In this document: piece after piece, positions 53,254-62,875 of the stretch
Numbering within the stretch: the first letter of the stretch is position 1
Layout: the number at the start of each line of letters is the position of its first letter
Assembly (NCBI GenBank): GCA_016931575.1
Contig: JAFGEO010000072.1
Location: forward strand, 62,001 to 126,000
From: Bacteroidales bacterium
GTDB taxonomy: Bacteria > Bacteroidota > Bacteroidia > Bacteroidales > UBA10428
Direction of reading: 5' to 3'
DNA: 64,000 bases
Made by a program: the position numbers and the translations under genes
Notes under the pieces: model-generated
Told to the model about the DNA's origin: nothing
Database searches by the model: none
The model's input: only the letters and a program-made list of their open reading frames with translations

Positions 53254-54528
53254 TTAGGCTTCGAGTTCTTTAAAGAGCATAGCGGTATTCCGCTTGTATA
53301 TTCCAATTCCTGCGAGCATGGTTCCTGCTACGGTAGACAGCACGCCCGGTACTAGTCCCATGTAAAAATCCGGTGGGGTGATCCGGGCCCGCATGATGTT
53401 TGGCATCATCACACCGGTCGTCGAAGCTTTCGTGAATTCACTGATGTCGAGTCCATAGGTTTGCATCAGCCACGAAAGACTGAGTCCGATAGATGTCCCA
53501 ATAATGGTCCCGATGAATCCAATCAGCAGTGACTCGTTGATCATCGACCGGTAAACCTGTCCTTTGGTTTCGCCAATAGCCAGTCGGATCCCGATCTCTC
53601 CATATCGGCGCAGACCGCCCAGCAGTCCTGCATTCCATAAAACCAGGGACATAGCGATCATAAAAATGAAAATAACAATGTTCCCCATCCCCTGTGATAT
53701 GTCAACATACAATGATAAACCTTCCTGGTCGCGCAGTCGATACATCTGGGGGATCAGGTCCCCTTCGGCACTGGAGTTCAAGGTTTTAAACCTTGCCAGC
53801 ATAGGATCTGCTGTTTCATCATCGTAATATCCGGAGCTGAAGAATCCCAGGATCTCCCCGACACGGTTTTCCATGATCAGGATCTTTTGTGCATCCTTCA
53901 GGTCGGTAACGATGGTGGCACGGTCTAAAGCCGTATTGCCAAACCGGATGGTGCCGGAAATTTTCAGGGTATCATCATGAAAGTGACCCGCGGTGCCGGA
54001 GGTTTTGAGGACAACCAGATCCCCTGGTTTCACAGCCAGCTTTCCGGCAAACTCATCACTGATAAGGATCTCTCCGGATACTTTAGGGAGGTGTCCCTGT
54101 ACCAGTGATTTTTTCAGGTTCAGTCGCTCAGCTTCTTCTGATCCTTTTGACAGAAGATCCAGTCCCATTGCTGAAGCTGGCGCCGGAATCCTGTCCAGGG
54201 TATCCGCGACTGTCAGGTATCCTCCAAATTTGATTCGGCTGACCCATGTTACGCCGGGGTATTCACTTTCCAAGACAGTGGTCAGGCTGTCGGCATTTGT
54301 TAGTGCCAGGTCATTGGGCAACTGATCAATGTTATCAGCATATCCCTGGGTCATAACTTTAACATGACCTGTGGTAAAACGGGCAGTTTGTTCTATCATA
54401 TCTACCATGATTCCGTTGATGTAACCCCGCATAAATACAGCCAGCATGACACCAATGGTTACAACGATCACAGGAAGCAGACTTCTGCTTCTGTCGCGAA
54501 AAAGTCCTTTTAGTAAAAATCGTATCAT
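53254..54528 (-). CDS. MacB/LolC-type ABC transporter permease
   Basis: 424-aa permease with one N-terminal membrane helix (SLLPVIVVTIGVMLAVFMRG), a large periplasmic MacB-PCD-like domain (~45-270), and three C-terminal FtsX-type helices (IVIFIFMIAMSLVLWNAGLL; GFIGTIIGTSIGLSLSWLM; a last one near 390-410). The cytoplasmic RRYGEIGIRLAIGETKGQV loop is characteristic of the FtsX/LolC group. Its start overlaps the stop of the preceding permease by 4 bases (ATGA-type coupling). Members move lipoproteins, drugs or peptides from the inner membrane; the substrate is unknown. Confidence 0.9.
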   Translation of the reverse strand: MIRFLLKGLFRDRSRSLLPVIVVTIGVMLAVFMRGYINGIMVDMIEQTARFTTGHVKVMTQGYADNIDQLPNDLALTNADSLTTVLESEYPGVTWVSRIKFGGYLTVADTLDRIPAPASAMGLDLLSKGSEEAERLNLKKSLVQGHLPKVSGEILISDEFAGKLAVKPGDLVVLKTSGTAGHFHDDTLKISGTIRFGNTALDRATIVTDLKDAQKILIMENRVGEILGFFSSGYYDDETADPMLARFKTLNSSAEGDLIPQMYRLRDQEGLSLYVDISQGMGNIVIFIFMIAMSLVLWNAGLLGGLRRYGEIGIRLAIGETKGQVYRSMINESLLIGFIGTIIGTSIGLSLSWLMQTYGLDISEFTKASTTGVMMPNIMRARITPPDFYMGLVPGVLSTVAGTMLAGIGIYKRNTAMLFKELEA

Positions 54529-55703
54529 TGTATCTTCCCCCTTAATGCTTCAGTTGGATTCATTTTAGCTATTTTCCTGGCTGGCAGGTAACTCACAATG
54601 GAGGTAGCCAGCAATACTGCCAGGGTCGTTCCCAGGATGAGAGAGCCGCTGTAAACCGGGTACATGGTCGCTGCAATGGCAAAGCCGTAATCAGCAGCGT
54701 CGATTCCAAGGGAAATTCCGGTTTTGGCAAACCAGAGCAGGAAGGGTATGCCGTAGATGGCGGCGACGATGGCTGCCAGGACCGCATGCATGGCTCCTTC
54801 GATCGTAAATAGTCCGACCACTTCGCGTCGCGTATACCCCAGGGCCACATAGGTGCCTATTTCTTTTTGTCTGCGGAAGATCGAGAGTACCTGGGTGTCA
54901 AAGATGGCCAGGAGGGCCAGAAGCAGGAGGATGACGTAAAAAAAGGATTGTCCAATCGTTTTTGTTTGGATCATCTCTTCCATATCCTTAAACAGCAACT
55001 CATGCGTTTGAAGGCTCCAGCCGGCCACTTTAGGCCTTTCCTTATCGGGATCCCTGAAGGTTAGGAGGGTAGCTTCGTTGGGCATGTCCATCAGTGCCTG
55101 CAGGCTGACAAGCGGAATCCATACCTGTGATTTTGTCACTGAGGGTACATTAGTGAAAAAGACGTCGGCAATATAAAGTCTGACAGAATCTGTAACACCT
55201 CCTTTTCCACTCCAGTTAAGCGTGATCACATCCCCCTTTTCCAGCTTGAAATCCTTTGCCATGATATTTCCGATAATGGCAGGCAGTCCTTCGGGAGCTG
55301 ATTTTTTCATGCTTTTTGTAGGAAGGTCAAAAATATCCTGTTCAGGATCGATGCCTTTTATCAGGATCGGGTTAGCACGACCCTCTTTAAGCACTGTGCC
55401 TGGCATGATCAGTAAAGGCTCCATATCGCCTTTGGCAATTTCTGACTCAAATTGACCGGGTATAGCAGAATGTGCTTCGGTGAGCGTAAAAATATCGTAA
55501 GGGTCGTAGTTTTCATTCCAGTACTGACCGCCTCCGACTTCCCAGTGGATCATGTCATTTTTTGCCTGGCGGTCCCACCCCACCAGGATACCTTTCATGG
55601 CAATGATCATGACAAAGGCGAACGAGAGTACGATCACATTGAGCCAGGTTCGCAGACCGGCGCCAATAAGATTTCTATAAGCTAGTTTTATCGCTAATTT
55701 CAT
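54525..55703 (-). CDS. MacB/LolE-type ABC transporter permease
   Basis: 392-aa paralogue of the downstream permease with the same layout: helix 1 (WLNVIVLSFAFVMIIAMKG), periplasmic domain (~45-250), and three C-terminal helices. The cytoplasmic loop RRQKEIGTYVALGYTRREV matches the FtsX family, and the C-terminus PARKIAKMNPTEALRGK is a common ending of LolE/MacB permeases. It lies 11 bases after the ATPase gene and overlaps the next permease by 4 bases. The two permeases probably form a heterodimer with the LolD-like ATPase. Confidence 0.9.
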   Translation of the reverse strand: MKLAIKLAYRNLIGAGLRTWLNVIVLSFAFVMIIAMKGILVGWDRQAKNDMIHWEVGGGQYWNENYDPYDIFTLTEAHSAIPGQFESEIAKGDMEPLLIMPGTVLKEGRANPILIKGIDPEQDIFDLPTKSMKKSAPEGLPAIIGNIMAKDFKLEKGDVITLNWSGKGGVTDSVRLYIADVFFTNVPSVTKSQVWIPLVSLQALMDMPNEATLLTFRDPDKERPKVAGWSLQTHELLFKDMEEMIQTKTIGQSFFYVILLLLALLAIFDTQVLSIFRRQKEIGTYVALGYTRREVVGLFTIEGAMHAVLAAIVAAIYGIPFLLWFAKTGISLGIDAADYGFAIAATMYPVYSGSLILGTTLAVLLATSIVSYLPARKIAKMNPTEALRGKIQ

Positions 55704-55714
55704 CGTCTTCAGTT

Positions 55715-56413
55715 TTAGTTTGAAACGATTTCCTCTCGGTCCACTTTGCCATCCAGCAGGTAGACTTTACGGTTAAGGTAGCTGATCACTTTTTCGTCGT
55801 GCGTTGCGAAGAGGAAAGTGGTTTTCAGCTCCTCGTTCAGTTTTTTCATCGTTTTCAGGATGTTATGAGAATTCTCGGCATCCAGGTTTGCTGTTGGCTC
55901 ATCTGCAAGCACAAGCGAAGGCTTTTTAACCATGGCCCGTGCGATGGCTACCCGTTGGCACTCACCTCCGGATAGCTGCGGGGGTTTCGATTTGATCTTC
56001 TCAGTGAGGCCAACCCATTCCAGGGCATCCAGGACCATTTTTTTTCTTTCGGCTCCTGAATAGTGGAGAAGAAGGAGAGGAAATTCGACATTTTCGTATA
56101 CTGTATGAACTGCCAACAGGTTGTAGCTCTGGAATATGAAGCCCAGGTTTTCTTTTCTGAGCCTTGCCGCCTGCTTCGCTGTTAATTTACTAATAGCCTG
56201 TCCCAGTACATTGGCTTCACCTTCTGTGGGTGAGTCCAGCGATCCGATAATATTCAAAAGGGTGGTCTTACCCGATCCGCTGGGACCAACCAGACCGGTA
56301 AATTCACCTTCCACGATTCCCAGGTCGATACCCTTCAGTGCGGTGAACTCACCCTTCCCGATCGGAAACCGTTTGGTGAGTTTTTCAATTTGAATAATTA
56401 ATTTGTTTTCCAT
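55715..56413 (-). CDS. LolD/MacB-type ABC transporter ATPase
   Basis: 232-aa ATPase that energises the two downstream permeases. Walker A GPSGSGKT at 43-50, Q-loop FIFQSYNLL, signature LSGGECQRVAIARAM from 147, Walker B LVLADE at 167-172, and H-loop FATHDEKV. The sequence is of the LolD/MacB/FtsE group. It sits 33 bases after the TetR gene, so the regulator and exporter are very likely one transcript driven by the promoter at 57069-57099. Confidence 0.95.
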   Translation of the reverse strand: MENKLIIQIEKLTKRFPIGKGEFTALKGIDLGIVEGEFTGLVGPSGSGKTTLLNIIGSLDSPTEGEANVLGQAISKLTAKQAARLRKENLGFIFQSYNLLAVHTVYENVEFPLLLLHYSGAERKKMVLDALEWVGLTEKIKSKPPQLSGGECQRVAIARAMVKKPSLVLADEPTANLDAENSHNILKTMKKLNEELKTTFLFATHDEKVISYLNRKVYLLDGKVDREEIVSN

Positions 56414-56446
56414 GTGATTTTGTATTTAGTTGTTTTTTCGTTGGGT

Positions 56447-57043
56447 TTATTTCGTCACAATGTTTCTGGGCATGATGCCGTAGAAGAACATATTGGCAAT
56501 TTCCATGATCAGGGATTGCATGTCAGGGTACATGGCCTGGGCCTGGGGGTCAGATGCAATTTGAACCGTTTTATTACTCATGTATAGGATGAATTCAACA
56601 TTTAGATCCTGTCGTATCCATCCCTTTTTTTGTGCTTCTTTGTAGTCGTCCAATACCACTTGCACTATTTTATCAGCACGTGATTTCCAGACAGAAAAGA
56701 GCTCAGATCCGGGATCCCCGTATATATCCTTTACCAGTTCAGCACTGATTTCATTTGTGCCTTCAAATTTCATCATCAGCTGCTGTTTGACTTTTTCTTC
56801 GAAGGGGATATCCTGGTCCATCAGGGACCTGTATCCGGTATACATATCGGAAAACATTTTTTCAATGACTTCTTTTGCCAGGTCGTTTTTGTTTGAGAAG
56901 TACCGGTAAAAGGTCATTTTGCTTACACCGGCCTCTTTGCAGACTTCTTCTACGGTCACCCGGCGAATGCCAAATTTCCAGAAAAGGTCATGAGCAGTTT
57001 GCAGGATGGCCTCGTATTTCTCGTTTTGTATTTGAGCAGGCAT
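56447..57043 (-). CDS. TetR-family transcriptional regulator
   Basis: 198-aa TetR-type regulator, probably a repressor of the exporter operon it heads. The N-terminal helix-turn-helix is clear (ILQTAHDLFWKFGIRRVTVE, EVCKEAGVSKMTFYRYFSNK). The C-terminal ligand-binding part is helical with no recognisable ligand motif. Its gene is first in the operon, followed by ATPase and two permeases, an arrangement typical of self-regulated efflux systems. GTTAC/GTAAC half-sites flank its promoter and could be an operator; that is tentative. Confidence 0.9.
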   Translation of the reverse strand: MPAQIQNEKYEAILQTAHDLFWKFGIRRVTVEEVCKEAGVSKMTFYRYFSNKNDLAKEVIEKMFSDMYTGYRSLMDQDIPFEEKVKQQLMMKFEGTNEISAELVKDIYGDPGSELFSVWKSRADKIVQVVLDDYKEAQKKGWIRQDLNVEFILYMSNKTVQIASDPQAQAMYPDMQSLIMEIANMFFYGIMPRNIVTK

Positions 57044-57068
57044 AGTATCAGGATTAACATTTTCAGTA

Positions 57069-57099
57069 TAAAGTTACGAAAATAATATAAAAATACAAA
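57069..57099 (-). promoter_or_regulatory. Promoter of the TetR-exporter operon
   Basis: On the minus strand TTTG (57096-57099), 19 bases, then TAACTTTA (57069-57076) gives the Bacteroidota -33/-7 spacing with one mismatch in the -7 box. The start codon is 25 bases downstream. Widely spaced GTTAC/GTAAC inverted sequences flank the region. Confidence 0.55.
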
Positions 57100-57180
57100 T
57101 AAAGTAACATATCTTATTATTCGTAAATATTTAAAGCCCTCTTCTATCGGCGATTCGCAGCATAATTTTTTTAAAATATG

Positions 57181-57188
57181 TACTTTTG
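57181..57188 (+). promoter_or_regulatory. -7 promoter box of ribF
   Basis: TACTTTTG matches TAnnTTTG, 35 bases before the ribF ATG; no clear -33 element. Confidence 0.4.
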
Positions 57189-57223
57189 CCTCTTTATTCG
57201 ATCGAGACACAGATAGCGGAAGC

Positions 57224-58162
57224 ATGAAAATATTCAGGGATCTGGAAAATATTACTATCACATCCCCGGTGGTGACCATTGGGATTTTTGACGGGGTGCA
57301 TCGCGCACACAGGGCAGTAATACATATGTTAAGAGAAAAGGCGGATTCGCTGAACGGTGAATCTACGATTGTTACCTTATGGCCCCATCCCCGCTATGTT
57401 CTGAATAAAGATGCTGAGGGTTTACAATTATTGAATACCCTGGAGGAAAAGATCAGGCACCTGGAGAGGGCAGGGGTTGATAATCTGGTCATCATCCCCT
57501 TTAGTGTGGAGTTTGCACGTACGGAGTTCAGTAGTTTTGTCAGGGATATTCTGATCGGGAAGATTGGTTTGTCCCATCTTGTGGTGGGGTATAACCACCA
57601 GTTTGGAAGGAATCGCGATGGCAACTTCGGGAACCTGAAGGCGCTTTCCGCAGAACTTGGCTTCGGGCTCTCAGAACAGGAACCCATTCTTATCGACGGA
57701 GAAAGAGTCAGCTCTACAAGCATCCGGGGTCTGCTAAGCCGGGGAGAGGTAAAAAAGGCTGCCCATTTTATGGGATATACTTACAAACTCCACGGGAAAG
57801 TAGTCGGAGGGTACCAGAAGGGCCGGGAAATAGGTTTCCCTACTGCAAATATTTCAATGAGTGATACCTATAAGCTGATTCCTCATAACGGGGTTTATGC
57901 TGTTATGGCAAGAACCGGTGGAAGAGAATTCGAAGCAATGATGAATATCGGGTGCCGCCCTACCCTTTATAATGATAGTTCACAGCTGGTTTTGGAGGCT
58001 CATCTTCTGGAGTATTCGGGGGATTTGTATGATGAAGAAATTGAGGTTGAGTTCATTGAGCGGGTCAGGGACGAAAAAAAATTCGAATCAATGGATCACC
58101 TGAAGAAGCAGATTGAAAAGGACAGGATATTAATAAAAGAAATCCTGAGTTCTATCAAATAA
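57224..58162 (+). CDS. ribF: Bifunctional riboflavin kinase/FAD synthetase
   Basis: 312-aa enzyme making FMN and then FAD from riboflavin. The N-terminal nucleotidyltransferase domain (~1-180) has TIGIFDGVHRAHRAV with the H-x-x-H-like site, VGYNHQFGRNRDGN, and SSTSIRGLLSRGEV. The C-terminal kinase domain (~185-312) has GKVVGGYQKGREIGFPTANI and VYAVMA. Length and order are standard. The TTG-rich upstream gap to tetR holds the divergent promoters. ahcY follows 102 bases downstream on the same strand. Confidence 0.97.
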   Translation: MKIFRDLENITITSPVVTIGIFDGVHRAHRAVIHMLREKADSLNGESTIVTLWPHPRYVLNKDAEGLQLLNTLEEKIRHLERAGVDNLVIIPFSVEFARTEFSSFVRDILIGKIGLSHLVVGYNHQFGRNRDGNFGNLKALSAELGFGLSEQEPILIDGERVSSTSIRGLLSRGEVKKAAHFMGYTYKLHGKVVGGYQKGREIGFPTANISMSDTYKLIPHNGVYAVMARTGGREFEAMMNIGCRPTLYNDSSQLVLEAHLLEYSGDLYDEEIEVEFIERVRDEKKFESMDHLKKQIEKDRILIKEILSSIK

Positions 58163-58264
58163 TATGACAGGGAATGTGGATTATCCTGTTTTTAGTAACC
58201 ATATTTGCATTCTCGCGTTATAGCTAGTAATTTTTCCAACGCTTAAATTGATAATCGATTGAAT

Positions 58265-59686
58265 ATGAAAGACCAAGCATTAGTTGAAGCTCTACCTTAC
58301 AAGGTGAAAGACATGAGTCAGGCAGAATTTGGACGCAAGGAAATTGAAATTGCAGAAAAAGAAATGCCCGGCTTAATGGCCACCCGTGCAAAGTATAAAG
58401 GACAAAACCCATTGAAGGGAGCCCGTATCACAGGATCTCTTCACATGACCGTTCAGACAGCTGTTCTGATTGAAACGCTGGTTTCCCTGGGCGCAGATGT
58501 CCGTTGGGCAAGTTGTAATATATTCTCAACCCAGGACCATGCTGCCGCAGCCATTGCCGCAGCCGGGATTCCCGTTTTTGCATGGAAGGGTGAGACCCTC
58601 GAGGAATACTGGTGGTGTACGGAACAGGCACTGACCTTCCCGGGAGGAAAAGGTCCGAACCTCATTGTTGATGACGGCGGAGATGCAACCCTGTTGATTC
58701 ATATGGGATATAAAGCTGAAGATAATGCTTCAGTACTCGATAAAAAAGCCGGTAACCATGAAGAATCCGTAATTCTCGACCTGCTGAAGAACATTCTTAA
58801 AGCTGACCCCCAAAAATGGCACCGTACCGTTAAGGAACTTAAGGGTGTTTCAGAAGAAACCACTACCGGTGTTCACCGTTTGTATCACATGCTGGAGAAG
58901 GGTGAATTGTTATTCCCTGCCATTAATGTGAACGATTCAGTAACCAAATCCAAGTTTGACAACCTGTATGGATGTCGTGAATCCCTAGCTGACGGTATCA
59001 AGCGTGCCACTGACGTCATGGTTGCCGGTAAAATAGTGGTTGTTCTTGGTTACGGTGATGTTGGTAAAGGTTGCGCCCAGTCTATGCGTGGGTTTGGTGC
59101 ACGGGTGATCGTAACAGAGATCGATCCGATCTGCGCCCTGCAGGCTGCTATGGAAGGTTTCGAAGTTTCAACCATCGAGGACGCGCTGAATGAAGGTAAT
59201 ATTTTTGTTACAACTACCGGAAATAAAGATGTGATTACCATCCAGCACATGTCGAAGATGAAGGACCAGGCCATCGTGTGTAATATCGGGCACTTCGATA
59301 ATGAGATCCAGGTCGATAAACTGAATCAGTTTCCGGGGATTGAGAAGATCAATATCAAGCCCCAGGTTGACAAGTATATATTTAAAGAAGGTCACTCGAT
59401 TTACCTTCTCGCTGAAGGCCGTCTGGTAAACCTTGGTTGTGCAACAGGTCACCCATCATTCGTAATGAGTAATTCTTTTACGAATCAGACCCTGGCACAA
59501 ATCGACCTCTGGACGAATGATTATGAAATCGGGGTGTACCGCTTGTCCAAACAACTGGATGAAGAGGTTGCCCGTCTGCACCTGGCACAGCTCGGCGTGA
59601 AACTGACTAAACTTACTCAGGAGCAGGCAGATTATATCGGCGTTCCGGTTGAAGGACCTTATAAGCCCGAGCACTACAGATATTAA
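58265..59686 (+). CDS. ahcY: Adenosylhomocysteinase
   Basis: 473-aa cytosolic enzyme that hydrolyses S-adenosylhomocysteine to adenosine and homocysteine, removing the product of SAM-dependent methylation. Diagnostic motifs: [55 protein letters not shown]-binding [10 protein letters not shown] from 262, and the C-terminal [14 protein letters not shown] at 58265 is preferred over an in-frame TTG two codons earlier. A weak -7 box (CATATTTG, 58200-58207) precedes it, and a terminator follows at 59706-59739. Confidence 0.98.
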   Translation: MKDQALVEALPYKVKDMSQAEFGRKEIEIAEKEMPGLMATRAKYKGQNPLKGARITGSLHMTVQTAVLIETLVSLGADVRWASCNIFSTQDHAAAAIAAAGIPVFAWKGETLEEYWWCTEQALTFPGGKGPNLIVDDGGDATLLIHMGYKAEDNASVLDKKAGNHEESVILDLLKNILKADPQKWHRTVKELKGVSEETTTGVHRLYHMLEKGELLFPAINVNDSVTKSKFDNLYGCRESLADGIKRATDVMVAGKIVVVLGYGDVGKGCAQSMRGFGARVIVTEIDPICALQAAMEGFEVSTIEDALNEGNIFVTTTGNKDVITIQHMSKMKDQAIVCNIGHFDNEIQVDKLNQFPGIEKINIKPQVDKYIFKEGHSIYLLAEGRLVNLGCATGHPSFVMSNSFTNQTLAQIDLWTNDYEIGVYRLSKQLDEEVARLHLAQLGVKLTKLTQEQADYIGVPVEGPYKPEHYRY

Positions 59687-59705
59687 TAAGAGAAAATTAA
59701 CTATA

Positions 59706-59739
59706 AAAAGGGGCTTCTGTTACAGGGGCCCTTTTTTTT
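59706..59739 (+). terminator. Terminator after ahcY
   Basis: AAAAGGGGCTTCTG pairs with CAGGGGCCCTTTT (one bulge) around a 3-base loop and ends in eight T residues, 20 bases after the ahcY stop. Confidence 0.75.
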
Positions 59740-59771
59740 CGGATACGCAGAGCTGACACGGTCCCCATCCT

Positions 59772-59828
59772 GGGCTCAGGAAACTTCATGACTCTAATTT
59801 ACACGAACCGACTGAAGGGAGTTCACCG
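59772..59828. repeat. Degenerate dispersed intergenic repeat, copy B
   Basis: GGGCTCAG, then TAATTTACACGAACCG, then AAGGGAGTTC-ACCG, matching copy A at 42564-42601. The rest of 59740-60121 shows no gene. Confidence 0.4.
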
Positions 59829-60121
59829 TGCTCCTACACTGAGTCCTTCGTTGAAGGCCACTGCCACATGCTGTCGCCGAGGCTAAAGCCTATAAGACCG
59901 GAGAAAGCTACTGCATACGTGTATGGTAATATCATCCTGCCTGATAGATCTTAAATAACTAAGGATTCTTTAATTCAATAAAGCAGATTTGCGTATTCAG
60001 AGGGCAACGCACTCCGACATTTTATCCGAATGGATCGATCCTTGCTAAAAAATCGCCATGAGCTATTATAATTAAGTATGACAGCTTAACTTTGGAAGCG
60101 ATCATCTCTCAATTATCTTTT

Positions 60122-62626
60122 ATGAAAAACATTCTCTTAATCCTTGCGCTTTCGCTCCTCACAATTTGTGGGTATTCTCAGGATAAAAGTCCCCGGCTCC
60201 TTTACATGCACCCAAAAGAAAACAGCAAGCATGTGAATCCGGAATCTTCTTTGATTTTTGGGTTTGACAAGCCTCTGAACGCGAACGATCTCAGTAAGCT
60301 GAAAATCAGCATTAAATCCGCCGGCAGGGAATGCCCGATAAAATATACGCTTGTAAATGAAAATAAAACACTGATTCTGAGGCCGATAAAAAATTTCGAC
60401 CCCAATCAGACTGTAGAGGTGGAAATTGAAACGGGAGGCTTAAGTTTTAAAACACAGCGCTATTCTTTCAGGGTAACGCCAAATGTTCAAACCCCTTCCG
60501 ACATTACCACAGGCCAGGATGAATTCATGATCCCAACAAAATCATCTCCAATCCTTTCCAAGGCCGATGAGGACCCAGTATCCATAAATGGCGTGGTAGT
60601 TCCGTCTGATTATCCCTTCTTCGAAACTGCCATTAATGAAGGAACAGATACTGGCTATTTATTCCTTGCCAACTATGCCGACAATCCCTACATCCTGATC
60701 CTGGAGAATGACGGGACTCCCTATTATTATCAAAAACTGGAAGATATTTCCATTGATTTTAAAATGCAGCAAGGCTATATCACCCGGCATGCAGAAGGCG
60801 ATATTCACGGTTTTATTTCCATGGATACCAATTACCATGTAGTCGACACCTTCAGATGTGACAATGGCTATACGGTGGACCACCATGATATGCAGCTCCT
60901 GGAAAACGGACATGCGCTGCTGATTGCTTCAGAAACCAGGAAAATAGATATGAGTGAAATTGTAGAGGGAGGAAACAGCAATGCATCTGTGATCGCAACT
61001 CATATCCAGGAAATCGATGAGAACGGGAATGCTGTCCTTGAATTCAACTGCTGGGATAATTTTGATATTACGGGGGCCACTCATCTTGATCTGACCAGCA
61101 GCCAGATTGACTATGTCCATGCCAACTCAATTGCCGTGGATGCTGACAGCAACCTGGTAATGTCCAGCAGGAATTTGAGTGAGTGCACGAAGATCAATCG
61201 TAAAACCGGAGAGATCATGTGGCGTCTCGGAGGAAAATATAACCAGTTCGAATTTATTAATGAGGAAGACACGATTGATTACCAGCATGATATCAGACCA
61301 GTACCCGGAGTGCCCGGCAATTATACCATCTTCGATAACGGAAATAATCGTGGTTTCTCACGTGTAGTTGAATATCAGATTGATACGGTTGCCATGACTG
61401 CCACAAAGGTTTGGGAATACCGGCCCGATCCTGACTTCCTGAGTGCTGCAATGGGAAATGCACAGAGGCTTCCCAATGGTAACACCCTGATAAACTGGGC
61501 CAGCGGCGGCTATCCCAAAGCTCATGAAATTACCCCTGCCGGGGAGGTAGTCTATGAAGGCAATTTTATAGAATCAACTGCTTCCTATCGCAGTTTCCGG
61601 TTTGACTGGAATGGCTTTCCGACAAAACCCTACCTGGTACTTGAAAACTTATCTGACAAGGTTCGCTTACTATACAACCTGTTTGGTGCCGACAGTATTG
61701 CTGAGTATTATATTTATGGAGGTACCACTCCAGATCCGGAGGAGCTGATAGCCACCACAACCGATAAATGGATTGACCTTGTCGATCTTGAAAACCTGCA
61801 GACATATTATTTTAAGGTTGCGGCAGTCGATAGTAATGGAATGGAAAGTGAATTATCCAATGAAGAAAAAATAACAATCCTGCGCCCTGAACCGGATGTT
61901 AATATTGTTTTGAATGGTGATTTTTCCCAGGATCAGGAATACTGGGATTTCTACCTTTATGCAGACGCTGTTGCAGAAACAGTGGTTAATGGAGATACAG
62001 CATTAGCTTTCGAGATCACTAATGGCGGAACCATGGAAGTCGGGGTTCAGTTTCTGCAAAATGGGATCCCTCTGATACAGGGCAATACCTATCAGTTTGA
62101 ATTCGACGCCATGGCCGAAAAGGAACGCAGTATCGTTGCCAAAGTTGTCCAGGATGTGTATCCCTATAACAACTACAGCCGGATCGGGACCACAAATCTG
62201 ACAACTGAGTGGAAACATTACAGCTACACCTTTGATATGAATTTCGCTACAGATCTGAATTCAAGGGTCGTGTTTAATTGCGGCCTTGATACCGCGAATG
62301 TCACCATTGACAACGTTTCCCTCAAAAATATTATCCGTGATAATATCGATGAGCATACTTCTGAACCTGAAATAGCCATCTTCCCGAATCCTGTTGCGGA
62401 TGAGCTCAATCTTGTTTTTAGTTCTATTGCTTCAGAAAATGTTGAGATCTCAATTTTCTCAACCGACGGAAAACAGGTGATGCTGGATCAATTCCTTAAT
62501 CAGGGTGGCTTAACGCTGGATCTGAGCAAGCTGGAACAGGGCATATATTTATGTAAGCTTCGGTTTTATTCCGTAACAAACGGGACGGAGCAGACCTGTA
62601 TAAAGAGATTTGTAAAAACCAGGTAA
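60122..62626 (+). CDS. Arylsulfotransferase-like protein with T9SS sorting domain
   Basis: 834-aa secreted protein. ATG at 60122 is preferred over an upstream TTG (60092) because it gives a Sec signal (NILLILALSLLTICGYSQ). An Ig-like SbsA-type domain (~25-125) precedes an arylsulfotransferase-like beta-propeller (~140-510) with VDHHDMQLLENGHALLIASE, DYVHANSIAVD, IMWRLGG, YQHDIRPVPG and MGNAQRLPNGNTLINW. A fibronectin-like segment, a carbohydrate-binding-like beta-sandwich (~610-745), and a T9SS CTD (IAIFPNPVADELNLVF ... LEQGIYLCKLRF) follow. The propeller His clusters fit the family, but sulfate transfer is unproven. Confidence 0.82.
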   Translation: MKNILLILALSLLTICGYSQDKSPRLLYMHPKENSKHVNPESSLIFGFDKPLNANDLSKLKISIKSAGRECPIKYTLVNENKTLILRPIKNFDPNQTVEVEIETGGLSFKTQRYSFRVTPNVQTPSDITTGQDEFMIPTKSSPILSKADEDPVSINGVVVPSDYPFFETAINEGTDTGYLFLANYADNPYILILENDGTPYYYQKLEDISIDFKMQQGYITRHAEGDIHGFISMDTNYHVVDTFRCDNGYTVDHHDMQLLENGHALLIASETRKIDMSEIVEGGNSNASVIATHIQEIDENGNAVLEFNCWDNFDITGATHLDLTSSQIDYVHANSIAVDADSNLVMSSRNLSECTKINRKTGEIMWRLGGKYNQFEFINEEDTIDYQHDIRPVPGVPGNYTIFDNGNNRGFSRVVEYQIDTVAMTATKVWEYRPDPDFLSAAMGNAQRLPNGNTLINWASGGYPKAHEITPAGEVVYEGNFIESTASYRSFRFDWNGFPTKPYLVLENLSDKVRLLYNLFGADSIAEYYIYGGTTPDPEELIATTTDKWIDLVDLENLQTYYFKVAAVDSNGMESELSNEEKITILRPEPDVNIVLNGDFSQDQEYWDFYLYADAVAETVVNGDTALAFEITNGGTMEVGVQFLQNGIPLIQGNTYQFEFDAMAEKERSIVAKVVQDVYPYNNYSRIGTTNLTTEWKHYSYTFDMNFATDLNSRVVFNCGLDTANVTIDNVSLKNIIRDNIDEHTSEPEIAIFPNPVADELNLVFSSIASENVEISIFSTDGKQVMLDQFLNQGGLTLDLSKLEQGIYLCKLRFYSVTNGTEQTCIKRFVKTR

Positions 62627-62875
62627 TCCATAGACCATGCTAATGCTCCTGGCACAGCTGGGTTGAATTTATCACCAAAGCCGATATTCGTTTTGCCGCA
62701 GGATATGCCAGGTTCCTGACTTGTGTCAGATGCCGGAGAACAGTTCAAAACTTAAAATCTGAACAGCTGATCCAGCCTGGCCCGATACCCTAGAGTAAGA
62801 GCAAATGTATTATCCAGTGGCGAGGAAGAATTTGCCAGGATGAGTTTTCCGTCCTGGGATTCATCCTTTTAATGC

